A stretch of DNA of 43,223 nucleotides from Oscillospiraceae bacterium (GCA_015069165.1 SVJD01000015.1:1-43223); one strand, 5' to 3'; numbered from the stretch's first letter, positions 6,773 to 15,960 are shown. Translations and numbers: made by a program. Notes: a model not told the origin generated them from the sequence alone.

Positions 6773-7519
6773 TTGAGCTTTGATTTTTTCGGCATACGTT
6801 TCCGTGAAAAAAGAATTCGCATAGGCAGTAAAACTTATAAAATCTCTGTCAAAAAACAACTTTTCGGTGTTGTTTTTGCAATCATAATTTGCACTGTTAC
6901 AGGATTTGTCATAAACAACAAAGACACTATGGTCGAATCAGATTCCAATACTCCAACCCCTACTACGGAACCTATCATAGAAACCGCAACAGCTCCTATA
7001 ATTTCTTCGCCTTCCGATATTACCGGTACTTCAGCAGAAAACTTCATTATAATCCACGTGAGCGGAGCAGTAATTTCTCCCGGTATCGTTTCTGTAACAC
7101 AAGGCGCAAGGATAGCAGATATTATTGATGCAGCCGGCGGTTTTTCAGAAGATTGCGATTTGAGCGAAATTAATTTGGCAGCTTATGCAGTAGACGGAAT
7201 GAAAATACACATTCCGCATTTAGGCGAGACTCCAAGTTTAATACTTCCGAATGTAATTGCTCCTTCTCCCACTCCGGTATTTTCATCTTTGCCCTCTTAC
7301 CAAGATGCTTCAAGAACGGGACCTTATGAAAAAATTAATATCAATACAGCAACACTTCCCCAACTAACACAATTAAACGGAATCGGAGAATCAATTGCAC
7401 AAAAAATAATCGCTTACCGAGAAGAACACGGATTTTTCACAAAAATCGAAGATATCCTCCTGGTAAGCGGTATCGGTACAAATAAATATAACGCTATTAA
7501 AGATTATATTTGTGTCTGA
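6773..7519 (+). CDS. comEA: ComEA-type helix-hairpin-helix DNA-binding protein
   Basis: This 248-residue protein has one N-terminal membrane anchor at about residues 31-49. A Pro/Thr-rich linker follows, then an SLBB domain (IIIHVSGAVISPGIVSV onward, about 91-150), a second Ser/Pro linker, and a C-terminal helix-hairpin-helix pair (KININTATLPQLTQLNGIG to VSGIGTNKYNAI). ComEA binds incoming double-stranded DNA at the outer face of the membrane during transformation. The start is a TTG preceded by GGCGGTG. The other competence-channel genes comEB and comEC are not adjacent. It is divergent from proB and ends 3 bp from the convergent DUF4956 gene. Confidence 0.88.
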   Translation: MSFDFFGIRFREKRIRIGSKTYKISVKKQLFGVVFAIIICTVTGFVINNKDTMVESDSNTPTPTTEPIIETATAPIISSPSDITGTSAENFIIIHVSGAVISPGIVSVTQGARIADIIDAAGGFSEDCDLSEINLAAYAVDGMKIHIPHLGETPSLILPNVIAPSPTPVFSSLPSYQDASRTGPYEKININTATLPQLTQLNGIGESIAQKIIAYREEHGFFTKIEDILLVSGIGTNKYNAIKDYICV

Positions 7520-7522
7520 ATA

Positions 7523-8230
7523 TTATCCTTTAAAGCTTGTTGTATCATCAATAGCCGTAAGAATTATCGTGAGATTTCCGTTGCGGCAACGAAGCTCATC
7601 TATAAATTCTTTTTCATCGACTTTTGAACTCAACGTAACATGGTATGTAAGCTCAAATAAAGCACCAAGATCAATGGTTTTAATTCTTTCAAGCTCATAG
7701 TTTTTGGTGTATTTATCAAAAACATCTGTAAATGCATCTGTATAATTAAGATTCTCAGGAATTTTAATACGGAGTTTGCGCACATTCATACGCTTTTGAC
7801 CATATCCTGTGCGGGTGAGCAAAATCAATATAATGCAGATAAAAATGACAGCGAGAATACCAAGCGATATATATCCTCTGCCGCAGGCAAAACCTCCCGC
7901 CAAAGCTAAAAAAACATAAACTATATCTTTAGGATCTCCCGGAGCACTTCTGAAACGCACTAAAGAAAAAGCTCCGGCCAAAGAAAAAGCTCCGGCAATA
8001 CTGGAACCTACTACGAGAATAATAAGTCCGACAACAGGCGGCAGTGCCACAAGTGTCAGCATAAAATTCTGAGAAAACGCGCCTCTTTTTCCTGAAGCAA
8101 TCATATATGCTGCACTTACAATAATTCCTACCGCAAATGCAGAAACGAGAACAATAGCCGCAATACTTAAATCAATAGAAGTATTTATCGTAGAATCTGC
8201 ATCAAGAATACTCTTAAAAAAATTTTCCAT
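7523..8230 (-). CDS. DUF4956 domain membrane protein
   Basis: This 235-residue protein has four membrane segments within residues 20-140 and the family hallmark FSLVRFRSAPGDPKDIVYVF, after which comes a soluble C-terminal ferredoxin-like region of about 90 residues. DUF4956 proteins are regularly encoded beside VTC-type polyphosphate polymerases, as here, and are thought to form the membrane part of that system. The function is inferred from this pairing. The ATG at 8230 is preferred because GGAGGG stands four bases before it. The gene closes the long recA-rnc cluster; no clear terminator separates it from the convergent comEA. Confidence 0.85.
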   Translation of the reverse strand: MENFFKSILDADSTINTSIDLSIAAIVLVSAFAVGIIVSAAYMIASGKRGAFSQNFMLTLVALPPVVGLIILVVGSSIAGAFSLAGAFSLVRFRSAPGDPKDIVYVFLALAGGFACGRGYISLGILAVIFICIILILLTRTGYGQKRMNVRKLRIKIPENLNYTDAFTDVFDKYTKNYELERIKTIDLGALFELTYHVTLSSKVDEKEFIDELRCRNGNLTIILTAIDDTTSFKG

Positions 8231-8267
8231 TTTTCCCTCCAAAACACAACAAAATTATATAAAACTT

Positions 8268-9020
8268 TTACAAAATTATACTTCTCAGTTCTTCTGAATG
8301 TTCAATTCTTCCCTTACCAACCAAACGTGCATATTCCGTACCGTATTTTGAAAATGAGTTTTGGTAAACTTCATTTTCTGCTAACACCCGGGCAAACCAT
8401 AAAGGAAGATTTTTGTTGATTTTCACTTCCATAAGCCATATATCGTCATCAAACATCTTTTCCCCGTAATCTCCGGCATCGAGATTTAAATCATATCTTC
8501 TGGTGCGAATGTTAGTATCGAAAGAAACTCTGAAATCCCCGTCATTTTTATCAAAAAACGCCAATCTGTCATACGCCAAATAAAGTTTAGCCTCTAAATC
8601 GTAAATACTCATAAAATATTGAATTTCGCGAAGCACTTGAAGATTCATATAAGGCTTTATTTCCGGAATCTCACGAGTTTTTATATACTGCTTTGCTTCT
8701 TCCAAAGAAAGGCGTGTTCTTCTTTTATTTACGACTCCTTTATATTTCTTTTTAATTTCAAGAAAAACTAAATCATAAGCTTTTGGAATTCCGTATCCTC
8801 TAAGACGTAATTTTTCTTTATACACAGGTTTGGAAACAGAATTTTGTATGAGATAATTATCCTTTGTGTCGTAATAAATATTGGATATAGTATACGGCCT
8901 ACCGTCTATATTATATTTATCTGCTTCCATATATTCCTGCAAAGCAGCAATAATACTGTTTTTTTTCGCAGCACTGATTATGTATTTATTTTCTACTCTA
9001 TTAAAAACTTCTTTTGCCAA
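8268..9020 (-). CDS. VTC-domain polyphosphate polymerase
   Basis: This 250-residue protein has a VTC (triphosphate-tunnel) fold. Its signature charged strands are RVENKYII at the N terminus, NIYYDTKDN, and the KEKLRLRGYG and FLEIKKKYKGVVNKRRTRL runs that line the phosphate tunnel. It lacks the SPX domain and membrane helices of yeast Vtc4. Such bacterial proteins are annotated as polyphosphate polymerases, using ATP to extend polyphosphate. The start is a TTG with AGGTGGTG six bases upstream, which fixes it. The next gene downstream, the membrane protein DUF4956, is its usual partner, so a membrane-associated polyphosphate system is likely. Confidence 0.85.
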   Translation of the reverse strand: MAKEVFNRVENKYIISAAKKNSIIAALQEYMEADKYNIDGRPYTISNIYYDTKDNYLIQNSVSKPVYKEKLRLRGYGIPKAYDLVFLEIKKKYKGVVNKRRTRLSLEEAKQYIKTREIPEIKPYMNLQVLREIQYFMSIYDLEAKLYLAYDRLAFFDKNDGDFRVSFDTNIRTRRYDLNLDAGDYGEKMFDDDIWLMEVKINKNLPLWFARVLAENEVYQNSFSKYGTEYARLVGKGRIEHSEELRSIIL

Positions 9021-9069
9021 TCTTTACACCACCTGTTTTTATTATATTGCATATCTTAAAAAAAGTGTG

Positions 9070-10035
9070 TCAATTTATAGCTTTTATAATTACTTTTTCG
9101 TAACCAAACTGCTCTTTCAATTTATAAATATTATACTTTTTTTGCCCTATGTAATCTGATAACTCACTCTCCGGAACACTTACAGTAAAAATCTTCCCCT
9201 TTTGTGTTTCTGCTATCTTCAAAAGTTTCTCATAAGCAATACGAGATTTTACTAATTGCCCAAACGCGGGATGGTACGGTCCGGCAATAACATCTTCTCC
9301 CAAGGAAATTCCGTCTGTCGCCTGAAGCCCCATTCTTATAACTTTAATGTTGTTTTCCCTGTACATCATCATTAACTTTGCACACAAATCTACTGTTACA
9401 TCAATCGTCGGCGGAATATACTTGCCGGTTTCGTACATTTTGTGTAAAAATGTATCACGGATGACTACAGTAGGATAAATACGAACAAGTTTGGGTTTTA
9501 ATTCAATAATTCTTTTGGCTGTATATAAATCACTCTCACAAGAAGCACCGGGCAAACCTGTCATAGTTTGAAGTCCTAATTCAAAACCATACGCACTTAT
9601 CAATTCCGCTGCCCTTGCAGTATCTTGCGCTGTATGCCCTCTGCCTGAACACAATAAAACATCATCATCCATCGATTGTGCGCCAAGTTCAATAGTCTCT
9701 ACACCGTACTTTTTCAACATCAAAAGTGTTTCTTCATCTATATAGTCAGGTCTGGTGGAAAGTCTTATTGAATTGACAACGCCGTTTCTTATATACGGTA
9801 AAACCGCTTTCAAATACATCTCCTGTATTTCTCTCGAAATTGCTGTAAAACTGCCGCCAAAAAAAGCAATCTGAACTTTGCTGTAATTTTTCGCAATTCC
9901 CAAATAACCATCCACATTTTTTTGAATTTCTTCGACTGTAGGCATAGCACTTTGCCCGCTTATTTTCTTTTGGTCACAAAAGCAACAATCATGCGGACAT
10001 CCGGCATTCGGTACAAAAATCGGTATTATCAGCAT
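9070..10035 (-). CDS. Radical SAM protein, Elp3-like
   Basis: This 321-residue enzyme opens with a radical SAM cluster motif, CPHDCCFC, giving the CX3CX2C that binds a 4Fe-4S cluster. The GGSFTA segment follows, along with the Elp3-type region containing VETIELGAQSMDD. It lacks the GNAT acetyltransferase domain of true Elp3 tRNA-modification proteins, so its substrate is unknown. Homologues of this length commonly lie next to rnc in Clostridia. The ATG follows GGAGGGAAGCA and starts 21 bp after the rnc stop, consistent with one operon. Confidence 0.82.
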   Translation of the reverse strand: MLIIPIFVPNAGCPHDCCFCDQKKISGQSAMPTVEEIQKNVDGYLGIAKNYSKVQIAFFGGSFTAISREIQEMYLKAVLPYIRNGVVNSIRLSTRPDYIDEETLLMLKKYGVETIELGAQSMDDDVLLCSGRGHTAQDTARAAELISAYGFELGLQTMTGLPGASCESDLYTAKRIIELKPKLVRIYPTVVIRDTFLHKMYETGKYIPPTIDVTVDLCAKLMMMYRENNIKVIRMGLQATDGISLGEDVIAGPYHPAFGQLVKSRIAYEKLLKIAETQKGKIFTVSVPESELSDYIGQKKYNIYKLKEQFGYEKVIIKAIN

Positions 10036-10056
10036 TGCTTCCCTCCGTACATCAAA

Positions 10057-10776
10057 CTATATAATTCCAAGTTTACTCAAAAGTGCCTTTGCCGCTTGTT
10101 GCTCCGCATCTTTTTTACTTCGTCCGGAACCATCTGCAAACTTTTTAACCATGCCGTTTTTTTGCGAAACAGTAACTTTTGCAAAATACTTACAATTATG
10201 AGCAGGTCCTTCAACACCGCATATTTCATATTGTATATCTGCCATATTTGTGTTTACAGATTCTTGCAATTTAGTTTTGTAATCTGTAATTTCATAAGTT
10301 TTAGCGTGTTTTTCAATACAAGCCGCCATGTCAAGCTTGTCCATCAAAACTGATGAAACAACATCAAGACCGCCGTCCAAATATATTGCAGCAAGCAAAC
10401 TTTCAAAAGCATCCGCTTGTATTGACGGTTTTTCGCGACCGCCGGAAAGCTCTTCTCCATGACCTAAAAGCAAATATTCCTGCAAACATATAGACTGTGC
10501 TAACTCTGCCAAAGATGCTTCACAAACTATGGAAGCTCTGAGCTTTGATAAGTTACCCTCGTTCATTGAGGTAAAATGTTTGTACAAATATGTGCTTATA
10601 ACTGTGCTTAAAACAGAATCACCTAAAAACTCAAGTCTTTGATTACTCTCAGGCTTTGAATTTTTAGATGCGTGCTCATTTGCATACGAAGTATGCGTTA
10701 TAGCTTTTGTAATCAAATCACGATTACAAAAGCTATAACCTATCCGTTCTTCTAATTTTGAAATATCAGTAATCAT
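10057..10776 (-). CDS. rnc: Ribonuclease III
   Basis: This 239-residue double-strand-specific endoribonuclease processes rRNA precursors and structured mRNAs. The catalytic signature NQRLEFLGDSVLS is at about residues 44-56. The second acidic site lies in the QADAFESLLAAIYLDGG helix. A C-terminal double-stranded-RNA-binding domain covers about 163-236 (YKTKLQESVN to KKDAEQQAAKALL). It is 11 bp downstream of acpP with a weak ribosome site, which suggests coupling to acpP translation. The plsX-acpP-rnc order is the common Firmicutes arrangement, here without fab genes. Confidence 0.96.
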   Translation of the reverse strand: MITDISKLEERIGYSFCNRDLITKAITHTSYANEHASKNSKPESNQRLEFLGDSVLSTVISTYLYKHFTSMNEGNLSKLRASIVCEASLAELAQSICLQEYLLLGHGEELSGGREKPSIQADAFESLLAAIYLDGGLDVVSSVLMDKLDMAACIEKHAKTYEITDYKTKLQESVNTNMADIQYEICGVEGPAHNCKYFAKVTVSQKNGMVKKFADGSGRSKKDAEQQAAKALLSKLGII

Positions 10777-10787
10777 AATACTTTTAA

Positions 10788-11015
10788 TTATTTTTTCATA
10801 TTATTGATATACTCAACGACATCTCCGACAGTTGAAATTTTCTCGGCATCAGCATCGGGAATCTCAACACCAAATGTATCCTCAAATGCCATTATAAGCT
10901 CAACTATATCAAGTGAGTCAGCTCCCAAATCATCTATAAAAGATGCATTCATAGTTACTGAATCCTCATCAACACCAAGTTGTTCAACTACAATTTCCTT
11001 AACTTTATCAAACAT
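10788..11015 (-). CDS. acpP: Acyl carrier protein
   Basis: This 75-residue acidic helical protein carries the growing acyl chain in fatty acid synthesis. The phosphopantetheine attachment Ser is in the [14 protein letters not shown] motif. I use the ATG at 11015 (Met-Phe-Asp-Lys) with AAAGGA upstream instead of the TTG three codons earlier, because acyl carrier proteins usually start at that position. It sits between plsX and rnc, so phospholipid precursor synthesis and RNase III are probably cotranscribed. Confidence 0.97.
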   Translation of the reverse strand: MFDKVKEIVVEQLGVDEDSVTMNASFIDDLGADSLDIVELIMAFEDTFGVEIPDADAEKISTVGDVVEYINNMKK

Positions 11016-11075
11016 TAAAAACAATCCTTTCTTTTGATTACGAATGTATTCTTTTTAATTTATGCTTATTATATA

Positions 11076-12068
11076 TTATAATTGCTCAAAATTCAATCTA
11101 ATATCCTCTAAAAACGAGCTGCTTGCCAAATCGCACGCCTTAATTATTACATGTTTTACCGTTTTTGCATTAGAACTGCCATGGGTTTTAATTACCAAAC
11201 CGTTAACGCCCAAAATAGGTGCTCCCCCATTCAAATCGGGATCCATCTTATCTTTAAATCTGTACAAGTCTTTTTTTAGAAAAAGTGCTCCGATTTTTGT
11301 TTTAAGATTCGTATATAAAACATTTTTTATTTCAGAGAACATAAACTTTGCCGTTCCTTCAATGAGTTTCAACATCACATTACCTGTGAAGCCGTCAGTT
11401 ACAATTACATCTGCTTTACATTCAAATACATCTTTGCCTTCAAGGTAACCTATGTAATTTAAAGAAGATTCCTTAAAAAGTGCATTTGCCTCTTTAATCG
11501 CATCAGGACCTTTTTCTTCTTCAGAACCCACATTTACAAGTCCTACTGTAGGTTTCTCCGTACCAAAAAGAGCTTTCATGTATGCTGAACCAAGACGTGC
11601 ATAGTTCACATATCTCTCCGGCGGACACGAAATATTCAAACCCGAATCAACAAGTATCATTCTGCCGTTTTTCGTTGGAAGTACCGAGCCCAAACACGGT
11701 CGGTCAATATTTTTTAATCTTTTAACTATTGTAGTCGCCCCTACAAGCAATCCTCCGCTGCTTCCTGCCGAAACAAATACATCGCCTTCTCCGGCTTTGA
11801 GCATTCTGAATCCAACTACCATCGAAGAATCTTTTTTCTCTCTGACAGCTTTTGTGGGAACATCCTCGTTCATAACAATTTGCGTAGTATGCTTTATTGT
11901 TACGCGCCCACTGTCATATTTTTCTTTTGATAAAACTTCGCGAATTTGTTCCTCATCGCCTATGAAAGTAACACTGAAACCGTCACGTTCATTCATGGCA
12001 TCTACGCAACCTTTTACTATTGCGTAAGGCGCATTATCTCCACCCATAGCATCAACTAAAATATTCAT
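11076..12068 (-). CDS. plsX: Phosphate acyltransferase PlsX
   Basis: This 330-residue enzyme converts acyl-ACP to acyl-phosphate for phospholipid synthesis. It has the family start MNILVDAMGGDNAP, a central SAGSSGGLL glycine-rich segment, and the conserved VTDGFTGNVMLKLIEG and GGAPILGVNG regions. Its substrate acyl-ACP is supplied by the product of the next gene. The pgsA gene 18 bp upstream encodes another phospholipid-synthesis enzyme. No FapR-type regulator gene precedes it, unlike Bacillus. Confidence 0.96.
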   Translation of the reverse strand: MNILVDAMGGDNAPYAIVKGCVDAMNERDGFSVTFIGDEEQIREVLSKEKYDSGRVTIKHTTQIVMNEDVPTKAVREKKDSSMVVGFRMLKAGEGDVFVSAGSSGGLLVGATTIVKRLKNIDRPCLGSVLPTKNGRMILVDSGLNISCPPERYVNYARLGSAYMKALFGTEKPTVGLVNVGSEEEKGPDAIKEANALFKESSLNYIGYLEGKDVFECKADVIVTDGFTGNVMLKLIEGTAKFMFSEIKNVLYTNLKTKIGALFLKKDLYRFKDKMDPDLNGGAPILGVNGLVIKTHGSSNAKTVKHVIIKACDLASSSFLEDIRLNFEQL

Positions 12069-12086
12069 GTGACTATTCGCCTTTCT

Positions 12087-12701
12087 TTATTTTTTATCTA
12101 TAGAAAGCACTTCTTTATTTTTTATTACATATTCCACACCAGAAATTATCGTAAGTAAAACCGCTGCTACCATAACGATATTTCCCAATATATATATAAT
12201 TTCTTGAATAATTTCGAAACCTGACCAAAGTCCGGTGGGTACGATTCCTGCAACCAATATTGTAATTATAGCAATCGTTTGGAAAATCATTTTCAATTTA
12301 CCAAGCTTACCTGCCGCTATTACAGTGCCTTTGCTTGCCGCAAGCATTCTTATTCCCGACACTACAAATTCGCGTGCCAAAATTATAAGTGCCGCCCAAA
12401 GATACATAAGGCTTACATTGCAAAGTGCTAAAAGCGCAGCAGAAACGAGCAATTTATCCGCGATAGGATCGAGGAATTTACCAAAATCCGTAATCAAATT
12501 ATCTCTTCTTGCTATATGTCCGTCAACCGCATCTGTGATGGAAGCCACAATGTACACTATCAAAGCTATATACGGTCTTATAATATCAAAAAATGTACCA
12601 TCGATAAAATTTTCCATTACGTCGGGATACGGGAAAGCAAACACAGCAAAAACAGCTACTAATATAAGCCTGGTAATAGTTAGTTTATTGGGAAGATTCA
12701 C
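12087..12701 (-). CDS. pgsA: CDP-diacylglycerol-glycerol-3-phosphate 3-phosphatidyltransferase
   Basis: This 204-residue multi-pass membrane enzyme makes phosphatidylglycerol phosphate. The CDP-alcohol phosphotransferase motif is seen as D-A-x-DGHIARRDNLITDFGKFLDPIADK-like residues, with D-G-x2-A-R-x8-G-x3-D-x3-D at about 60-85 (written without the intervening bases). I place the start at a GTG (12701), giving the usual Met-Asn-Leu-Pro-Asn-Lys beginning, because GAGAGGTG lies nine bases before it; an upstream GTG would overlap that site. It follows rimO by 57 bp. Confidence 0.95.
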   Translation of the reverse strand: MNLPNKLTITRLILVAVFAVFAFPYPDVMENFIDGTFFDIIRPYIALIVYIVASITDAVDGHIARRDNLITDFGKFLDPIADKLLVSAALLALCNVSLMYLWAALIILAREFVVSGIRMLAASKGTVIAAGKLGKLKMIFQTIAIITILVAGIVPTGLWSGFEIIQEIIYILGNIVMVAAVLLTIISGVEYVIKNKEVLSIDKK

Positions 12702-12758
12702 TTTATATAACACCTCTCAAGGAAATTTTTTACACATTTAAAACCACAGTAATTATAC

Positions 12759-14093
12759 TCATATTTGACAGCCTGTCAAATCATATTCCTCTGCAATTAA
12801 TATTTTAACCTTAACAAAATCACCTGCCTCAAGAGGATCATTTGCGGTAAAGTAAATTCTGCCGTCAACATCAAGCCCTTCTGCATAACTTCTGCCGTAA
12901 TAAAAGATACCATCATCAGAAACGCCCTCAACCATTACATCGTAGATATTCCCTACTCTTGTTTCGTTTATTTCCTTGGAAATAGATTGCTGACACTCCA
13001 TAATTCTCTTATATCTTTCTTCTTTTACAGACTTGCGAATTTTATTCTTTATTTTGCTCGCTTTAGTGCCTTCCTCCGGCGAATAACAAAATGCACCGAG
13101 TCTGTCAAAGCGTGTTTCTTTAACAAAATCCAAAAGTTCCTCAAATTCTTCTTCTGTTTCTCCGGGAAAACCTACAATCAAAGAAGTTCTTATAACGCAC
13201 CCCGGAAGTTCTTCGCGGAATTGCTTGAGCACCGATTTTATTTGCTCCGGTGTACCTCTTCTGTTCATTTCTTTTAAAACACGTGCATTTATATGTTGGA
13301 GCGGCAAATCTACATAATGAAGGACTTTTTCACAGTCTTTCATGGCTTTTATAAGGTCTGTAGCAATCTCATCAGGATAAAGATACATAACTCTTATCCA
13401 TTTAATACCTTCAATTTTATTTAACTCATACAAAAGCTCCGATAAAACCGGTTTGCCGTACAAGTCTGTGCCGTATCTTGAAGTATCCTGCGCTACAACA
13501 ATAAGTTCTTTAACACCTGCAGCAGCCAATCTTTCAGCTTCGGAAATCACAGATTCTTTTGTTCTGCTCCTGAAAGGCCCTCTTATATCCGGAATGGCAC
13601 AGTATGCGCATCTGTTGTCACAACCCTCGGAAATTTTAAGATATGCGCTGCCTTTGGGAGTAGATAATATCCTATCACAATCAATATACGAAATGTCGCC
13701 CGTATATTCATAAAAATCATATCTGTTTCCTTTTAAACAAGCTTCAACAGCTAAAACAATTTTGTCATATCCGTTAATACCAAGAACAGAATCCACCTCC
13801 GGGAGTTGTTCGAGTACATCATTTGCATATCTTTGTGTCAGACAGCCTGCTGCAATAACAGCTTTACATTTTGCAGTTTGCTTGTATTCGGCAGCTTCAA
13901 GTATTGCCTCAATCGCTTCTGTTTTTGCACTTTCAATAAAGCCGCAAGTATTAACTATTATTATATCTGCATCTTCTTTATTGTCAGTAATACCGTAACC
14001 GGCTGCTTTGAGAAGTCCTACCATTATTTCCGCATCAACTTGGTTTTTCGCACAACCTAATGAAACAACGGATATTTTATATTTTTCTGCCAT
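12759..14093 (-). CDS. rimO: Ribosomal protein S12 methylthiotransferase
   Basis: This 444-residue radical SAM enzyme adds a methylthio group to an Asp of ribosomal protein S12. It has the N-terminal UPF0004 domain with SLGCAKNQVD and VNTCGF cluster cysteines, then the radical SAM motif CDNRCAYC at about residues 153-160, and a C-terminal TRAM domain ending in DLTGCQI. RimO is preferred over MiaB because of the SLGCAKN start and overall pattern. The ATG at 14093 has AGGAG eight bases upstream. It sits 19 bp after recX. Confidence 0.95.
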   Translation of the reverse strand: MAEKYKISVVSLGCAKNQVDAEIMVGLLKAAGYGITDNKEDADIIIVNTCGFIESAKTEAIEAILEAAEYKQTAKCKAVIAAGCLTQRYANDVLEQLPEVDSVLGINGYDKIVLAVEACLKGNRYDFYEYTGDISYIDCDRILSTPKGSAYLKISEGCDNRCAYCAIPDIRGPFRSRTKESVISEAERLAAAGVKELIVVAQDTSRYGTDLYGKPVLSELLYELNKIEGIKWIRVMYLYPDEIATDLIKAMKDCEKVLHYVDLPLQHINARVLKEMNRRGTPEQIKSVLKQFREELPGCVIRTSLIVGFPGETEEEFEELLDFVKETRFDRLGAFCYSPEEGTKASKIKNKIRKSVKEERYKRIMECQQSISKEINETRVGNIYDVMVEGVSDDGIFYYGRSYAEGLDVDGRIYFTANDPLEAGDFVKVKILIAEEYDLTGCQI

Positions 14094-14112
14094 CACGTTC
14101 ACTCCTGATTTG

Positions 14113-14808
14113 TTATATACTGTTTTCTTCTCTTATTCTTTGCAAGGCATTTTCAACATCACCGTAAGAAAAACCTTTTGACATTGCAAATCGAATTAAC
14201 TTTGCGCTTTCCTTATTGCCGTATGAATCTTCGCTGCTTACAACACTGTTGCCTATTTTCTTTTTTAACAATCGATACGCATTTTCACTGTCGGAAATTG
14301 TTTCTTGCTCTGCATACACTTCTTCTACCGTTTTTTGTGCAAGATCTTTATCAATACCCTTTTTATATACAAGATCATTAAGCAAAGATACTTTTGATAT
14401 AGGTTTACCTTTCAAAGCCGTATTTACATATCGCAAAGCATAAACCTCATCGTTTATATATTCAGATTCTTTTAATCGCCTGATAGCTTCTTCTGTTGCA
14501 CTCTCCGAAAAAACCATCCAAGCTTCTTCTTGCTCTTTCTTTTTGAAATATTCTCCGAGTTTTACTTTTACCTGATTGACCGTTTTCATGGAAAACAAAA
14601 CGTATGAGGCAACGAATGCCATCATACGCTTTGCTAAAATAACTGTGCATAAACTTTCTAAATTGTCTATACGCTCACCTTCACGGTATAATCCGTATTC
14701 AAAAGCTTCCTCCGCGGTAAAATCCAAAATTTCACCATTTTCGAAAGTTACGGTAAATACAGATTCGTCATCAGAACGCAAACACGAAACAATCTCTACG
14801 CCCATCAT
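14113..14808 (-). CDS. recX: RecX family regulator of RecA
   Basis: This 231-residue helical protein contains tandem RecX repeats from about residue 55 onward ([73 protein letters not shown]). An N-terminal beta segment precedes them, as in Firmicutes forms. RecX binds the RecA filament and limits its activity. The start overlaps the recA stop (ATGATG), and there is no good ribosome site of its own, so translation is probably coupled to recA. Confidence 0.9.
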   Translation of the reverse strand: MMGVEIVSCLRSDDESVFTVTFENGEILDFTAEEAFEYGLYREGERIDNLESLCTVILAKRMMAFVASYVLFSMKTVNQVKVKLGEYFKKKEQEEAWMVFSESATEEAIRRLKESEYINDEVYALRYVNTALKGKPISKVSLLNDLVYKKGIDKDLAQKTVEEVYAEQETISDSENAYRLLKKKIGNSVVSSEDSYGNKESAKLIRFAMSKGFSYGDVENALQRIREENSI

Positions 14809-15842
14809 AATGTGCTGTTTTTCTTGTTATTCATATCTTTTACGGCAGCTCTTACTTTTGCATCAATTTCTTCCATAATTTCAGGGTGGTCTTTAAGGAA
14901 AACTTTAACATTTTCCCTTCCTTGTCCTATGCGCTGCTCGCCGTAGGAGAACCATGCTCCGCTTTTATTGATTATGTTATACATTACAGCAACATCGATC
15001 AACGAGCCGACTTTGGAAATGCCCTCTCCGTAAATAATATCAAACTCAGCCTCTTTGAACGGAGGTGCAACTTTGTTTTTAACAACCTTTGCACGTGTTC
15101 TGTTACCCACAACCTCTGTGCCGTTTTTAATAGCCTCAACTTTTCTTATATCAAGTCTTACAGACGCATAAAATTTAAGCGCACGTCCGCCCGTTGTAAC
15201 CTCCGGGTTACCGTACATAACACCAACTTTTTCGCGAAGCTGATTTATAAAAATTGCAGTTGTCTTTGATTTATTGATGACACCGGAGAGCTTTCTGAGT
15301 GCCTGTGACATAAGTCTTGCGTGCAAACCTACGTGAGAATCTCCCATTTCGCCGTCTATTTCAGCCTTAGGAACAAGTGCTGCAACGGAGTCTATTACGA
15401 TAACGTCAATAGCACCGCTCCTTACGAGTGCTTCTGCTATTTCAAGTGCTTGTTCTCCCGTATCCGGTTGTGAAACAATCAAATTATCTATATCAACACC
15501 CAAAGCTTTTGCGTACACAGGATCAAGTGCATGTTCTGCATCTATGAAAGCCGCTTCGCCGCCGTTTTTTTGTGCTTCTGCTATTACGTGAAGCGCAACT
15601 GTCGTTTTACCGGATGATTCGGGACCGTAAATCTCTATAATTCTTCCTCTGGGCAAGCCGCCGACACCGAGAGCCAAGTCAAGACCCAACGAACCTGTGG
15701 AAATAACATCAACGTTCATACTTACATTGTCACCCAGCTTCATAACTGCGCCTTTGCCGAATTGTTTATCTATATTTGCAATAGCATTTTCCAATGCCCT
15801 TTTCTTTTCTTCATTTCTTTTATCGTCAATCTTCTCTGCCAT
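14805..15842 (-). CDS. recA: Recombinase RecA
   Basis: This 345-residue recombinase forms filaments on single-stranded DNA, drives strand exchange and triggers SOS self-cleavage reactions. It has Walker [10 protein letters not shown], the Walker B region [22 protein letters not shown] (split here at loop L1), the [22 protein letters not shown] loop L2 area, and a short basic-acidic tail. The ATG at 15842 has AGGAGG eight bases upstream. Its own promoter overlaps the terminator of the preceding transporter gene. A palindrome ACATATGT just downstream of the -10 may be a LexA-type operator. Confidence 0.98.
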   Translation of the reverse strand: MAEKIDDKRNEEKKRALENAIANIDKQFGKGAVMKLGDNVSMNVDVISTGSLGLDLALGVGGLPRGRIIEIYGPESSGKTTVALHVIAEAQKNGGEAAFIDAEHALDPVYAKALGVDIDNLIVSQPDTGEQALEIAEALVRSGAIDVIVIDSVAALVPKAEIDGEMGDSHVGLHARLMSQALRKLSGVINKSKTTAIFINQLREKVGVMYGNPEVTTGGRALKFYASVRLDIRKVEAIKNGTEVVGNRTRAKVVKNKVAPPFKEAEFDIIYGEGISKVGSLIDVAVMYNIINKSGAWFSYGEQRIGQGRENVKVFLKDHPEIMEEIDAKVRAAVKDMNNKKNSTL

Positions 15843-15892
15843 TTTCAAATCCTCCTAATCCCAAAAAAACATAAACTATCTAACGAACCGTA

Positions 15893-15900
15893 ACATATGT
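15893..15900. promoter_or_regulatory. Palindrome in the recA promoter, possible LexA-type box
   Basis: ACATATGT lies immediately 3' of the recA -10 element, over the start site. The wider TAACATATGTAT resembles the centre of the Bacillus LexA box CGAACATATGTTCG but lacks the outer G/C bases. The call is weak without a genome-wide motif comparison. Confidence 0.35.
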
Positions 15901-15929
15901 ATTGTACAGCATCCGCATAAAAAAAGCAA
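15901..15929 (-). promoter_or_regulatory. recA promoter
   Basis: On the minus strand TTGCTT (15929-15924), 17 bp, TACAAT (15906-15901). The -35 hexamer runs into the T tract of the upstream terminator. The predicted start near 15894 leaves a leader of about 52 bases to the recA ATG. Confidence 0.65.
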
Positions 15930-15960
15930 TGGCAAACACGAAATATTTTTCGTGTTTGCC
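15917..15960 (-). terminator. Strong Rho-independent terminator after the ABC exporter gene
   Basis: On the minus strand a perfect 13-bp stem (GGCAAACACGAAA and its complement, 15931-15960) with a 4-base loop is followed, after a short spacer, by seven T (15925-15919). It lies 12 bp past the stop codon at 15973 and separates the transporter cluster from recA. Confidence 0.88.

Noticed and set aside
12235-12741. Open frame of 168 codons on the plus strand
   Set aside because: Antisense to pgsA, with composition expected of the complement of a membrane protein gene.
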